Source: an uncultured beta proteobacterium (GTDB lineage: Bacteria; Pseudomonadota; Gammaproteobacteria; Burkholderiales; SG8-39). From it: a DNA stretch of 45,620 nt. Each line of letters opens with the position of its first letter. Position 1 is the first letter of the stretch. Shown here in pieces: positions 9,195-17,128 of this stretch. The stretch lies in assembly GCA_903859155.1 (NCBI GenBank), contig CAIOLO010000016.1, positions 1-45,620 of the forward strand. Direction: 5' to 3'. The notes under the pieces are model-generated. The model saw nothing but the letters and a program-made list of their open reading frames with translations, made no database searches and was not told the DNA's origin. Position numbers and translations under genes: made by a program.

Positions 9195-10358
9195 TCAGGG
9201 CTTTTCGCGCCGGTTGCTGCCGGCGATGATCTTGTACTCGAACAGCCGGCATTCGATGGCGCCGTTGAATAACGGGGTGCGCTTGCTGGCCTTGAGACGT
9301 ATCCCCTTGGGCAGCTCCGGATCGCCGGTGAAATAGTAGCAGCGCCAGCCGGCGAAATGCCGCTTCATCCAGTCGCCCAGCTGCGGATACAGCGCGGCGA
9401 GTTCCGCCTTTTCCCCGATGCGCTCGCCATACGGCGGATTCATCACCATGACCCCCTGCGGCGACGGGGCCCGCAGGTCCGTGGCGCTTGCCTGCTTCAG
9501 CTGTACCACCTCGCCCAGCCCGGCGGCACGCAGGTTTTCCCTGGCGTATTCGACCTCGCGGTAATGCAGGTCGCTGCCGTGTATGGACAGCCTGCGCTCG
9601 CGGTTCTGGGCGCCAAGAGCGGTGTCGCGCACGGTCTTCCAGGTGTCGGCGTCGAAATCATCCAGTCGCTCGAAGCCAAAGCCGCGCGCCGCACCGGGCG
9701 GAATACCGAGTCCGATCATCGCCGCTTCCGACAGCAGTGTGCCGCCACCGCACATCGGATCGAGGAAGGTGTCTTCGGGCTGCCAACCGCTGAGGGCGAT
9801 GATTCCGGCGGCGAGGTTTTCCTTCAGTGGGGCTTCCACCGACTGGACGCGAAAGCCGCGTTTGTACAACGGCTCCCCGGAGGTATCCAGGTAAAGGGTG
9901 ACGTTCGCGGCGTCCAGGTAGGCATGAACGCGTATATCGGGTTCCCGGGTGTTGACGTCGGGGCGGCCGCCGGTGTCGTCGCGAAAGCGGTCGCATATCG
10001 CGTCCTTGATGCGCAAGGTGGCGAAATCCAGACTTTTCAGAGGCGAACGGCTGGCGTTGAGGTCGACGCGGATGGATTTCGATGCGCCGAACCAGCGGCT
10101 CCAGGGCAATGCCCGGGCGATATCGTAGATCTCCTGCTCATTGCGATAAGGCATCGTGGCCAGCCGGCGCAGGATCCGGGTGGCCAGTCGCGATTCGAGA
10201 TTGGCGCGGTAGCAGGTTCGCAGATCGGCCTGAAACGCCACGCCGCCCGCGACGCTCTTAACGGTGCCGGCGCCCAGGCGCTCGAGTTCCGCGGACAACA
10301 GGGCTTCCAGCCCGCGCGGACAGGTGGCGAAATGGCTGATAGTCTCGGGGTTCGACAT
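9195..10358 (-). CDS. rlmL: RlmL-type 23S rRNA (guanine-N2)-methyltransferase with THUMP domain
   Basis: A 387-residue class I SAM-dependent RNA methyltransferase matching the N-terminal (RlmL) half of E. coli RlmKL, which makes m2G2445 of 23S rRNA. The N-terminus (FATCPRGLEALLSAEL) and the THUMP domain (about residues 45-160) are followed by the methyltransferase domain with DPMCGGGTLLSEAAMIG (SAM loop) and the catalytic NPPYGER motif. The ATG at 10358 begins the conserved segment. The RlmK half found as a fusion in E. coli is absent, as in many other bacteria. It converges on the flavin reductase-like gene and diverges from the membrane protein to the right. RNA-base methyltransferase is certain; the exact site is by analogy. 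Confidence 0.92.
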   Translation of the reverse strand: MSNPETISHFATCPRGLEALLSAELERLGAGTVKSVAGGVAFQADLRTCYRANLESRLATRILRRLATMPYRNEQEIYDIARALPWSRWFGASKSIRVDLNASRSPLKSLDFATLRIKDAICDRFRDDTGGRPDVNTREPDIRVHAYLDAANVTLYLDTSGEPLYKRGFRVQSVEAPLKENLAAGIIALSGWQPEDTFLDPMCGGGTLLSEAAMIGLGIPPGAARGFGFERLDDFDADTWKTVRDTALGAQNRERRLSIHGSDLHYREVEYARENLRAAGLGEVVQLKQASATDLRAPSPQGVMVMNPPYGERIGEKAELAALYPQLGDWMKRHFAGWRCYYFTGDPELPKGIRLKASKRTPLFNGAIECRLFEYKIIAGSNRREKP

Positions 10359-10507
10359 GCGTCAGTACTTTCATCAAGACCGTCGCTAGGCTAGCACGGC
10401 CGTGGGGCGCCCCGGCGCATATTGTTTTTTTTCTGGCAGGCGGGGGCAATGATCGATACCATAGTCACGCGGAAAATCAGAGCAACAATCGCGGGGTGCC
10501 ATCGATA

Positions 10508-11080
10508 ATGAACAGATTCCAGTGGATTAGCCTGCTCCTTGCCGCAGTCAACCTGATTCTGGTCTGCCTGTTTCCACCGTTCGATTACCTCTCGCAGGCG
10601 CGTGCCAACGTGGCCACCTTCGACGGCTTTGCGTGGGCGTATTCGGTGCGACCCAACTATGTGGTGAACGGAAGCTTTTTTCAGCTGGAGATACTGGTCG
10701 TGTTGCTCAATGCGGCGATTGCCTGGCTGCTGTTGCGCGATCGGCCCGCGGCGGCGTCAGGCAGGAAGAAATCCGTCGATTGGCAGCGCATCATTCTGAT
10801 CGGCGTGGGGATCAATCTGCTTCTGGTGCTTTTGTTTCCGCCGATGGAAAACTATTTCGCCGTGACCAAGGCGGTGCTGCCTTCGTTCGACGGCTTTTAT
10901 TTCCTCTTCGGCGACCACGGCGCGCGCGCCATCGTCCCGCAGATGCTCTACATCGAGGTGGTCTTCGTCCTCATCAACGGGGCGATGCTGTACCTGTTGT
11001 TGCGCAAGGGCGGAGGCATCGAGCTCACCCCGGAGCAGCGCGCGGCGCTGGCCGCCGAACTGCGTCAAGTCCGGAAATAG
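10508..11080 (+). CDS. uncharacterised inner-membrane protein with two tandem repeats
   Basis: A 190-residue protein I do not recognise. It has four hydrophobic segments (about residues 4-22, 56-74, 98-116, 145-165) in two copies of one module: NLILVCLFPPFD..., FDGFAWAY, ...VLLNAAIAWLLLR in the first half and NLLLVLLFPPME..., FDGFYFLF, ...VLINGAMLYLLLR in the second. A charged linker (GRKKSVDWQR) joins them and the tail EQRAALAAELRQ is soluble. The ATG at 10508 is preferred; an in-frame GTG at 10496 would add four residues. It is alone on the plus strand, between divergent rlmL and the convergent M1 peptidase. No function is proposed. Confidence 0.8.
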   Translation: MNRFQWISLLLAAVNLILVCLFPPFDYLSQARANVATFDGFAWAYSVRPNYVVNGSFFQLEILVVLLNAAIAWLLLRDRPAAASGRKKSVDWQRIILIGVGINLLLVLLFPPMENYFAVTKAVLPSFDGFYFLFGDHGARAIVPQMLYIEVVFVLINGAMLYLLLRKGGGIELTPEQRAALAAELRQVRK

Positions 11081-11086
11081 GACGCA

Positions 11087-11102
11087 CGCCGCCAGTGCGG
11101 CG
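11087..11102. terminator. hairpin between convergent genes
   Basis: CGCCGC-CAGT-GCGGCG is a perfect six-base-pair stem in the 33-bp space between the membrane-protein gene and the convergent M1 peptidase gene. It could terminate either transcript, but neither side has a T-run. Confidence 0.35.
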
Positions 11103-11113
11103 AAACCGGACAT

Positions 11114-13765
11114 TCAAGGCGGGCTGAATTTTTCCCTGATCCGCACCGTGCGTTCCAGCGTATCGAGGGTCTCCAGTACCTTCAGGCGCAGGTCTTCGTC
11201 GAGCCCGTTGCCGGCGGACCTGCCCGCGGCCAGGAAGCGCTCGACCGTCTGAACGGACGCGCGCGATGTCTGGCCGCCGATGAATTGATTCAGCCAGTCG
11301 TTGACGAAGAATATGCGGCGTTCCCGCTTCAGGCGCGGCAGCACCTGCAGCGCCTGCTCGAGCAGCGGTGCGGTCAGTGCGGCGTGTTCCAGGATATTGA
11401 GCGGAGCAAGCGCCTCCTCGATCCAGGCTTCCGGCAGGAGCGCCTCCTCCATGAAGCGCGTGTACATGGCGCGCTTGGCGGCCGCGTCGGGTGCCGCCGC
11501 GGTCGCCGCAAAACTGTAGCGCCGGCCCTCGCCGCTGCTGTCGGCGGCGCTCAATTCCTCGAGCAGGCGCGGGCCGTCGGCGTCGTTTGCAGCGAGCAGG
11601 CTGTGCAGAATGCGGAAGCGGTCGCGCGAGCGCAATGCCACCCCCGGCACTGCGATGCGCCCGCCAAGCAGGTCCTTCAGGCGCGTGCGCGCCTGATCGC
11701 CGCGGGCCAGGTCGGCAAAGGCGCGAAAATATTCAATGCGTCGGCTGTCGCCGGGGGCGGAGAGCATCTGTGAAAAGAGGAAATCCTCGATGCGCGGGGC
11801 GAGCAGCGCGCGCCGCGCCTCGCCGAGGTAACGCAGGCTCGCCGAGCGCAGCCGCGCGAGCATGACCGATGCGATGATCTCGTTGCGCTCACCGGGCAAC
11901 TGCGCGAGCAGCAGTTCGATGTAGCGCGCCGGGTCGAGTTCGGCCTCGCGCACCGATTCCCACAGGGATTCATGGGCCAGCGCGCGCAGCAAATCGTCTT
12001 GCAGCATCTGTGGATTGGCCAGCAGGTATTCCTGGCTGGCCGGATCGAGAAGGAATTGGCCGTAACCGTAATCACCATGATTGGCAAACAAGAACAGGGG
12101 TTTGCCGATACCCGGTGTGGCAAGCCGGGTACGAGCACCTTTGAGGCGCACTTCGCCGGTTCGTGTGCCATCCGAGCCTGACAGGTAAAGCTGCAGCTTC
12201 ATCGGCCAGGAAAAATGCCGGGTCGCATTTTCACCCCCGGTGGCGCGCTGTTCGATGACGATCTCGCGCAGATTGCCTGCCTGGTCCAGTGTCGGGTGTA
12301 TGCGCACCTGCGGCATGCCGCGCTGTTCGACCCAGGCCTTTGCCCAGGAATCCAGCCGGGTTCCTGACGCGCGCTGCAGAGCGCGCACCAGATCGCTCCA
12401 GGCGGCAGTGGCATAGGCATGGCGCCTGAGAAAATCACGCACGCCCTCGCGGAATGGCCGCGCACCGACGAAATACTCGGCCTGGCGCAGCACCGCCGGC
12501 GCCTTGGCGTAGACGATGTTTCCATACGCGGACTTGGCGGCGGAGAGGTTGCTCATCGGCTGGCGGATGGGCGTGGTGCCGCGCGTGGCATCGGTGCGAT
12601 AGGCGGAGGTTTTGAGGGAATGGAAGGCGACCCAGGCGGGAAATTCGGGCAGCAGCGCTTCGATGGCCTTGGCCGCCATGAAATTGGCGAAGCCTTCCTT
12701 CAACCACAGGTCATCGAACCAGCGCATGGTGACCAGATCGCCGAACCACTGGTGCGAGGTTTCGTGAAGCAGCAGATTGGCGCGGCGCAGCAGGTCCGCG
12801 GCGCCCGGATCGAAGGGAAACAGCACCGACTCCTCACGCAAAAAGCTCGCTCCGGCGTGCTCCATGCCGCCGTAGGCGAGTTCCGGAATCAGCACCAGAT
12901 CGTATTTGGCAAAAGGGAAGGGCTGCGCGAAATAACCGGAAAACCATTGCATCGCTGCGCGGTTGAGGCGCAGCAGTTCCGGAGCCTCCGCCTGCGCGCG
13001 AGCGGCCCGCGCGCGGCGCGCGAACAGGCGTACGGGCGATGCCGAACCGGTCTCGGCGATTTCCACAAAAGGACCGGCGGCAAAGGCGAAAAGGTAGGTG
13101 CTGATGGGTTCGGTCTGCGCAAACCGGTGGCGCGTGTTCGGCCCGTCCGCGACGGATTCGCGAAGCGGCGCATTGCCGATGACCCGCCAGGCCGGCGGTG
13201 CCGCCACCGACAGCGTGAAGCGCGCTTTCAGGTCGGGCTGGTCAAAGCACGGAAAGGCGGAACTCGCGTCCGAGGGGACGAACAGCGTGTAGAGGTATTC
13301 CGCGCCGTCTTCGCGGTCGGTATAGCGGCTGATGGCGTCGCCGGCGGCGCCCATGGGCGAGCGAAAGCGCAACGTAATGAGGTTTTCGCCATGGTTGAGC
13401 AGGACACCTGGAATGACCAGGTGATCGGCGCTGAAGCGCGCGCCTTTTGCGGGCTGACCATTGACACGCAGGTCGCGCACATTTTCCGCGGCATGTGCGC
13501 CACGCCAATCGAGGATGAGATCGTCGCCGCGCGAGGTGGTGACGCGGATCTCGAGCGAACCCTCCAGATGCGCAGCACCCGGGTGCAGATCGACATCCAG
13601 AGCATATTGAACATTGCGGTACTGCTGCGCGCGCCAGCGCGCCAGGTCCAGTGAAACGCCGGGTTGCAGCGGCGGCGCGGCCACGCTACCGGCCAGGGGT
13701 GACAACAGCAGTGCGCCAAGCAGAAAGCGACCGACCCTCTTGGCGAGCGCGCGTGCCGCGTTCAG
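11114..13765 (-). CDS. M1-family zinc aminopeptidase, exported, probable CTG start
   Basis: A large gluzincin (883 residues if read from 13765) of the M1 family, which removes N-terminal residues from peptides. The exopeptidase motif appears as GGMEHAG and the zinc site as HETSH (H334, E335, H338) with the third ligand in LKEGFAN; the rest is an ERAP1-like C-terminal helical region. The first conventional start in frame is TTG at 13705, but that would cut a perfect signal peptide: from the CTG at 13765 the protein begins with N-A-A-R-A-L-A-K-R-V-G-R-F-L-L-G-A-L-L-L, then SPLAGSVAA. This CTG overlaps the TGA stop of the acetyltransferase gene (CTGA), the geometry of translational coupling. An exported or periplasmic enzyme is inferred. 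Family certain; start unproven. Confidence 0.88.
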   Translation of the reverse strand: MNAARALAKRVGRFLLGALLLSPLAGSVAAPPLQPGVSLDLARWRAQQYRNVQYALDVDLHPGAAHLEGSLEIRVTTSRGDDLILDWRGAHAAENVRDLRVNGQPAKGARFSADHLVIPGVLLNHGENLITLRFRSPMGAAGDAISRYTDREDGAEYLYTLFVPSDASSAFPCFDQPDLKARFTLSVAAPPAWRVIGNAPLRESVADGPNTRHRFAQTEPISTYLFAFAAGPFVEIAETGSASPVRLFARRARAARAQAEAPELLRLNRAAMQWFSGYFAQPFPFAKYDLVLIPELAYGGMEHAGASFLREESVLFPFDPGAADLLRRANLLLHETSHQWFGDLVTMRWFDDLWLKEGFANFMAAKAIEALLPEFPAWVAFHSLKTSAYRTDATRGTTPIRQPMSNLSAAKSAYGNIVYAKAPAVLRQAEYFVGARPFREGVRDFLRRHAYATAAWSDLVRALQRASGTRLDSWAKAWVEQRGMPQVRIHPTLDQAGNLREIVIEQRATGGENATRHFSWPMKLQLYLSGSDGTRTGEVRLKGARTRLATPGIGKPLFLFANHGDYGYGQFLLDPASQEYLLANPQMLQDDLLRALAHESLWESVREAELDPARYIELLLAQLPGERNEIIASVMLARLRSASLRYLGEARRALLAPRIEDFLFSQMLSAPGDSRRIEYFRAFADLARGDQARTRLKDLLGGRIAVPGVALRSRDRFRILHSLLAANDADGPRLLEELSAADSSGEGRRYSFAATAAAPDAAAKRAMYTRFMEEALLPEAWIEEALAPLNILEHAALTAPLLEQALQVLPRLKRERRIFFVNDWLNQFIGGQTSRASVQTVERFLAAGRSAGNGLDEDLRLKVLETLDTLERTVRIREKFSPP

Positions 13766-14277
13766 GAGGATTTCTGGCTGGGCAGGCGCCAGGCGGGCGG
13801 TTGCGTGCGCGGATCACGCAATTCGCGCGCCATGCGCAGCGCCATCTCGCGCCCGCGATAATAGCCCGGCACATAGGCGGTTTCGACAAATCCCAGCGCC
13901 CGGTAAAAGCGCCTGGCCGCCTGGTTGCGCGCGCGCAATTCGAGGTGGATGCTTGCGGTACCGGCGACACGGGCCGATTTGAGCAGCCAGTCTATCAAGC
14001 GCCGGCCGATACCCTGCCGCTGATGCGAGGGCCGCACCGCAAGCAGGGAAAGATGCATGTGCTCATCGCCGAAGAACGCGATGGCGAAAGCGACTACGCG
14101 GCCGCGCTCGGCGGCAATCAGCGTGACGGTGCTTTTTTCCGCCATGGCGCGGGCGACCCGTTCGGGGCTCCACGACCAGCCAAGGCCTGATTCAATCAGG
14201 TCGCGGGACAGTCCTGCGATGATGTCGGCATCACCTTGCAGGGGTGGGCGCAGCACTACGCTATCGGGTCTGTTCAT
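13762..14277 (-). CDS. GNAT-family N-acetyltransferase (RimI-like)
   Basis: A 171-residue GNAT acetyltransferase with the acetyl-CoA binding motif A, VRPSHQRQGIGRRLIDW, and the motif B region ARRFYRALGFVE, which is the usual end of the RimI group that acetylates protein N-termini. The start is MNRPDSVVL at 14277; the frame stays open for 23 more codons upstream, but that part lacks family likeness. The stop codon overlaps the proposed CTG start of the M1 aminopeptidase, so an acetyltransferase that may act on N-termini and an aminopeptidase are coupled. Substrate unknown (protein or small amine). Confidence 0.85.
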   Translation of the reverse strand: MNRPDSVVLRPPLQGDADIIAGLSRDLIESGLGWSWSPERVARAMAEKSTVTLIAAERGRVVAFAIAFFGDEHMHLSLLAVRPSHQRQGIGRRLIDWLLKSARVAGTASIHLELRARNQAARRFYRALGFVETAYVPGYYRGREMALRMARELRDPRTQPPAWRLPSQKSS

Positions 14278-14332
14278 GTTACTGGCCTGCGAAGTGGGTC
14301 GAGTCGTTCGAAAATTGTCGATGCGCCAGCTT

Positions 14333-14356
14333 AGCACGAGCTTCAATCCGCGTGCT
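14333..14356. repeat. hairpin upstream of the acetyltransferase gene
   Basis: AGCACG and CGTGCT are inverted around a 12-base spacer in the 163-bp gap between nodJ-like and the acetyltransferase gene. Role unknown. Confidence 0.3.
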
Positions 14357-14414
14357 GGCCGGGAAGATCTGAAATGGGGGATCTACAAGTGGTCAGGGCC
14401 TGTTTGCATGTGCC

Positions 14415-14429
14415 ATCAAATGCTTTGAT
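14415..14429 (-). terminator. hairpin shortly after the nodJ-like gene
   Basis: ATCAAA-TGC-TTTGAT is a perfect six-base-pair stem with a three-base loop, 11 bp beyond the nodJ-like stop on the minus strand. No T-run follows, so it is a weak terminator or an mRNA-end stabiliser. Confidence 0.4.
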
Positions 14430-14440
14430 CCTTAGTAGAG

Positions 14441-15226
14441 TCACTCCAGAAAGCGGCGGCGGAACAGGATGACGGCTGCGTAGAATCCCGTCAGGGCGTA
14501 GGCAAGCAGAACCAGGACGTGGGTTGCCGGAGCAGCCGGAATCTCCCCCATCATCAGCGGGCGTACCAGCGCGGTGGCGTGGCTCAATGGCAGCAACTGG
14601 GCGAAGGTCTGCAGCGGGGCCGGCAGTTGCGTGCTCGGAAAGAATACGCCGCACAGCATGGCCATGGGCGTGACCACCAGCGTGAAGTAGTACATGAAGA
14701 AATCATAGCTGCGCGCCAGTGCCGTGACGATCAGCGCCAGCGCGGCGAATGTCAGGCCGATCAACGGCACGACAGCAAGAATCCACAATGACAACAGCGA
14801 TGTCGATAATCCCAGAACCCAGATGACGATCAGGATGGCCAGTCCAGACAGGAAACTCTTGGTTGCCGCCCAGATGAGCTCGGCAAGCGCCACGTCGTCA
14901 AGCGTCAGGGGCGCGTTCATGATGGCCTCCCAGGTGCGCTGTACCTGCATGCGCGAGAAGCCCGAATACAGAGCCTCGAATGTGGCGCTGTTCATGGTGG
15001 AAAAGCACACGGTTCCCGCGGCGAGGAAGGTGATGTATGGAACACCGCTCACATCCGGCACCAGCGCGCCCAGCCCGTAGCCCAGGCCGAGCATGTAGAT
15101 CAGGGGGTCGGCGAAGTTGCCGAGGATAGAGGGAACCGCCAGCTTGCGCCAAACCAGGAGGTTGCGGCGCCACACCGGCATGAAGCGCCGGCTCAGGCTG
15201 GGTGGCGCATAGCGGCCCGATATCAT
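14441..15226 (-). CDS. ABC-2 type exporter permease, NodJ-like
   Basis: A 261-residue ABC-2 permease with about six membrane helices. Its start ([20 protein letters not shown], then [18 protein letters not shown]) matches the NodJ family, whose rhizobial members export lipochitooligosaccharides together with NodI; homologues in many non-nodulating proteobacteria have unknown substrates. The ATG overlaps the TGA of the nodI-like gene (ATGA at 15223-15226), so the two are translated together as one exporter. It is the last gene of an overlapping four-gene run (ferredoxin, hydrolase, NodI, NodJ). A small hairpin follows the stop. Exporter identity is strong, cargo unknown. Confidence 0.92.
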   Translation of the reverse strand: MISGRYAPPSLSRRFMPVWRRNLLVWRKLAVPSILGNFADPLIYMLGLGYGLGALVPDVSGVPYITFLAAGTVCFSTMNSATFEALYSGFSRMQVQRTWEAIMNAPLTLDDVALAELIWAATKSFLSGLAILIVIWVLGLSTSLLSLWILAVVPLIGLTFAALALIVTALARSYDFFMYYFTLVVTPMAMLCGVFFPSTQLPAPLQTFAQLLPLSHATALVRPLMMGEIPAAPATHVLVLLAYALTGFYAAVILFRRRFLE

Positions 15227-16134
15227 TCGCGCAAATCCCGGCCGGTGAGCTTGAGGAACACATCTTCCAGGTTCGCGTGGCGATGCAGATAGCGCAGTGC
15301 CGGTTCGGCTTCAAGCGTCGCCAGCAGCGGCGCAGGATCGTTGGCATAACAAAACGCGGTTTCACCGGCCAGCTCGACCCGGTCGGCGAGCTGCAGCGCA
15401 TTGGCGCGCGTCCAGTTTTCCACGCCATCGCCGTAGACCTCCACCACTTGCGGCTCGATATGCTGCGCCACCAGCTGGCGCGGCGAGCCCTCGGCGATCA
15501 CCCGCCCGGTATCCATGATGGCAAGTCGCGAACACAGGCGTTCGGCTTCTTCCATGAAATGGGTGGTGAGCAGGATGGTGCGTCCTTCGGCCAACAGGGT
15601 TTTCATGCGCTCCCAGATGAGATGCCGCGCCTGCGGATCGAGCCCGGTGGTGGGCTCGTCCATGAAAATGACTTCAGGATCGTTCACCAGTGAGCGTGCC
15701 AGGGTGAGGCGGCGCTTCATGCCCCCGGAGAGTTCCTGGATGCGGGCGCCGGCGCGGCCGGTGAGGCCTGCAAAGTCGAGCAGTTGCGGAATGCGCGCGC
15801 GAACCACGCGGTCCTGCAGTCCGAAATAGCGGCCATAGACGCGCAGATTCTCCTCGACGGTGAAATCCGGGTCGAGATTGTCCATCTGCGGCACCACGCC
15901 CACTCTGGTTCGCGCCTGGCGCGCCATCGCCGGCACCGGCAGGCCGCACAGCTGCAGCGTTCCGGCATCCGGCTGGCTGAGTCCGAGGCACAGCCGCAAG
16001 GTGGTGGTCTTGCCAGCACCGTTGGGTCCGAGCAGGCCATAACACTCGCCGCGCTCGATGGCAAAGCTTACCCCGCGCAGCACCGGGGTGGCGCCGTAGG
16101 ATTTGTGCAGGCCTTCTACGGCAAGGACGGCCAT
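15223..16134 (-). CDS. ABC exporter ATP-binding subunit, NodI-like
   Basis: A 303-residue ABC ATPase. Walker A is GPNGAGKTT (residues 36-44), the signature is LSGGM, Walker B is [12 protein letters not shown], and the switch His is in [13 protein letters not shown]. The stretch [19 protein letters not shown] is the hallmark of the NodI/DrrA group. The C-terminal 80 residues are the extra domain usual in this group. The start ATG lies 19 bp inside the preceding alpha/beta hydrolase gene and the end overlaps nodJ-like by four bases. With NodJ it should form an inner-membrane exporter; what it exports is unknown. Confidence 0.94.
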   Translation of the reverse strand: MAVLAVEGLHKSYGATPVLRGVSFAIERGECYGLLGPNGAGKTTTLRLCLGLSQPDAGTLQLCGLPVPAMARQARTRVGVVPQMDNLDPDFTVEENLRVYGRYFGLQDRVVRARIPQLLDFAGLTGRAGARIQELSGGMKRRLTLARSLVNDPEVIFMDEPTTGLDPQARHLIWERMKTLLAEGRTILLTTHFMEEAERLCSRLAIMDTGRVIAEGSPRQLVAQHIEPQVVEVYGDGVENWTRANALQLADRVELAGETAFCYANDPAPLLATLEAEPALRYLHRHANLEDVFLKLTGRDLRE

Positions 16135-16751
16135 GCGCGTTTGATGATGCCGCGAATGACATGCAGGCGGCGATGAAAAAAATGGTCGGCCCCGGGTATC
16201 ACCGTCACCGGCAGTTCCTGGGGGGCGGCCCAGGCAAACACGTTGGACAGGGGCACGGTTTCATCCCTTTCGCCGTGGATGACCAGTGTGTCGGCGGGTA
16301 CGTTGGCGCTGGCGTATTCTCGGTCGCCACTGACGCGCCCGACCGCGGTGCCGATCAGGATCATGCGCTCGACGGCGATGCGCTGGGCCAGACGAATCTG
16401 AACATAGGATCCGAAGGAGAAGCCGGCAAGGACTGTTTGCCGGTTGCCAAAGCGTTCGGCAGCCCAGGCGGCAACGCATTGCAGATCGTCGGTTTCGCCG
16501 ATGCCCTTGTTGTGCACACCATCACTTTTTCCGACTCCGCGGAAATTGGCACGCAAGGACACGTAACCCAGATCGCGCAAAGCCCAGGCCAGTGTCTGGG
16601 TTACCTTGTTTTCCAGCGTGCCGCCGTGGAGCGGATGGGGATGGGCGACCAGTGCGACCCCGCGTTGCAGAGGGCCCTCGGGAAAATCCAGTTCGGTTTC
16701 GATGGCCCCCGCAGCGCCGGGAATCAGCACACGCTCGGTGGACCGGCTCAT
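16116..16751 (-). CDS. alpha/beta hydrolase
   Basis: A 211-residue alpha/beta hydrolase of the small cytoplasmic type often annotated as dienelactone-hydrolase-like. [14 protein letters not shown] marks the oxyanion-hole region, [12 protein letters not shown] the next strand, GFSFGSY the nucleophile elbow (Ser), and [10 protein letters not shown] carries the catalytic His; the Asp is likely in [10 protein letters not shown]. The family is usually an esterase or thioesterase; substrate unknown. Its ATG overlaps the stop of the ferredoxin-like gene by four bases and its end overlaps the nodI-like start by 19, so it is fixed within a coupled operon. Confidence 0.88.
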   Translation of the reverse strand: MSRSTERVLIPGAAGAIETELDFPEGPLQRGVALVAHPHPLHGGTLENKVTQTLAWALRDLGYVSLRANFRGVGKSDGVHNKGIGETDDLQCVAAWAAERFGNRQTVLAGFSFGSYVQIRLAQRIAVERMILIGTAVGRVSGDREYASANVPADTLVIHGERDETVPLSNVFAWAAPQELPVTVIPGADHFFHRRLHVIRGIIKRAWPSLP

Positions 16752-17056
16752 ATCCGCAAGCGGTCGACCACCTTGCCGTTCTTGAGATGCTGTTCGAGAA
16801 TTTCATCGATGTCGGATTTATCGACATAGGTGTACCAGACCTCTTCCGGATAGACCACCATGACCGGGCCCAGCTCGCAGCGGTCGAGGCAGCCCGCCTG
16901 ATTGATGCGCGTCTTGCCCTCGCCCGCCAGGCCCATTGCCTTGACCCTGCCCTTGGCGTAGTCGCGCAGATCCTGCGCGCCGTGGTCGCCGCAGCAGGCC
17001 TCGCCGTTCTTGCGCTGATTGCAGCAAAAAAATACATGGTGTCGGTAGTGGCTCAC
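16748..17056 (-). CDS. thioredoxin-like [2Fe-2S] ferredoxin
   Basis: A 102-residue protein of the thioredoxin-fold [2Fe-2S] ferredoxin family. Cysteines lie in HHVFFCCNQRKNGEACC and in AGCLDRCELGPVMVVYPE, the arrangement that ligates the cluster in this family. The start is GTG at 17056, preceded by GAGGAAA at a good distance. It heads an overlapping operon with an alpha/beta hydrolase and the NodIJ-like exporter. It is a soluble electron carrier or cluster sensor; the redox partner is unknown. Confidence 0.9.
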   Translation of the reverse strand: MSHYRHHVFFCCNQRKNGEACCGDHGAQDLRDYAKGRVKAMGLAGEGKTRINQAGCLDRCELGPVMVVYPEEVWYTYVDKSDIDEILEQHLKNGKVVDRLRI

Positions 17057-17128
17057 GGGGTTTCCTCACATGGAGCTCGGAATTATAGGGCCGGCTCGCC
17101 GGCCCGCAGCGAGTGAGTGGGAACGGAT

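Noticed and set aside
9357-10394. Open frame of 345 codons on the plus strand
   Set aside because: Antisense to rlmL, which has full motifs; no recognisable domain in the mirror frame.
12419-13654. Open frame of 411 codons on the plus strand
   Set aside because: It lies antisense to the M1 aminopeptidase, has no family motif or start context, and is the kind of frame GC-rich genes leave on the opposite strand.
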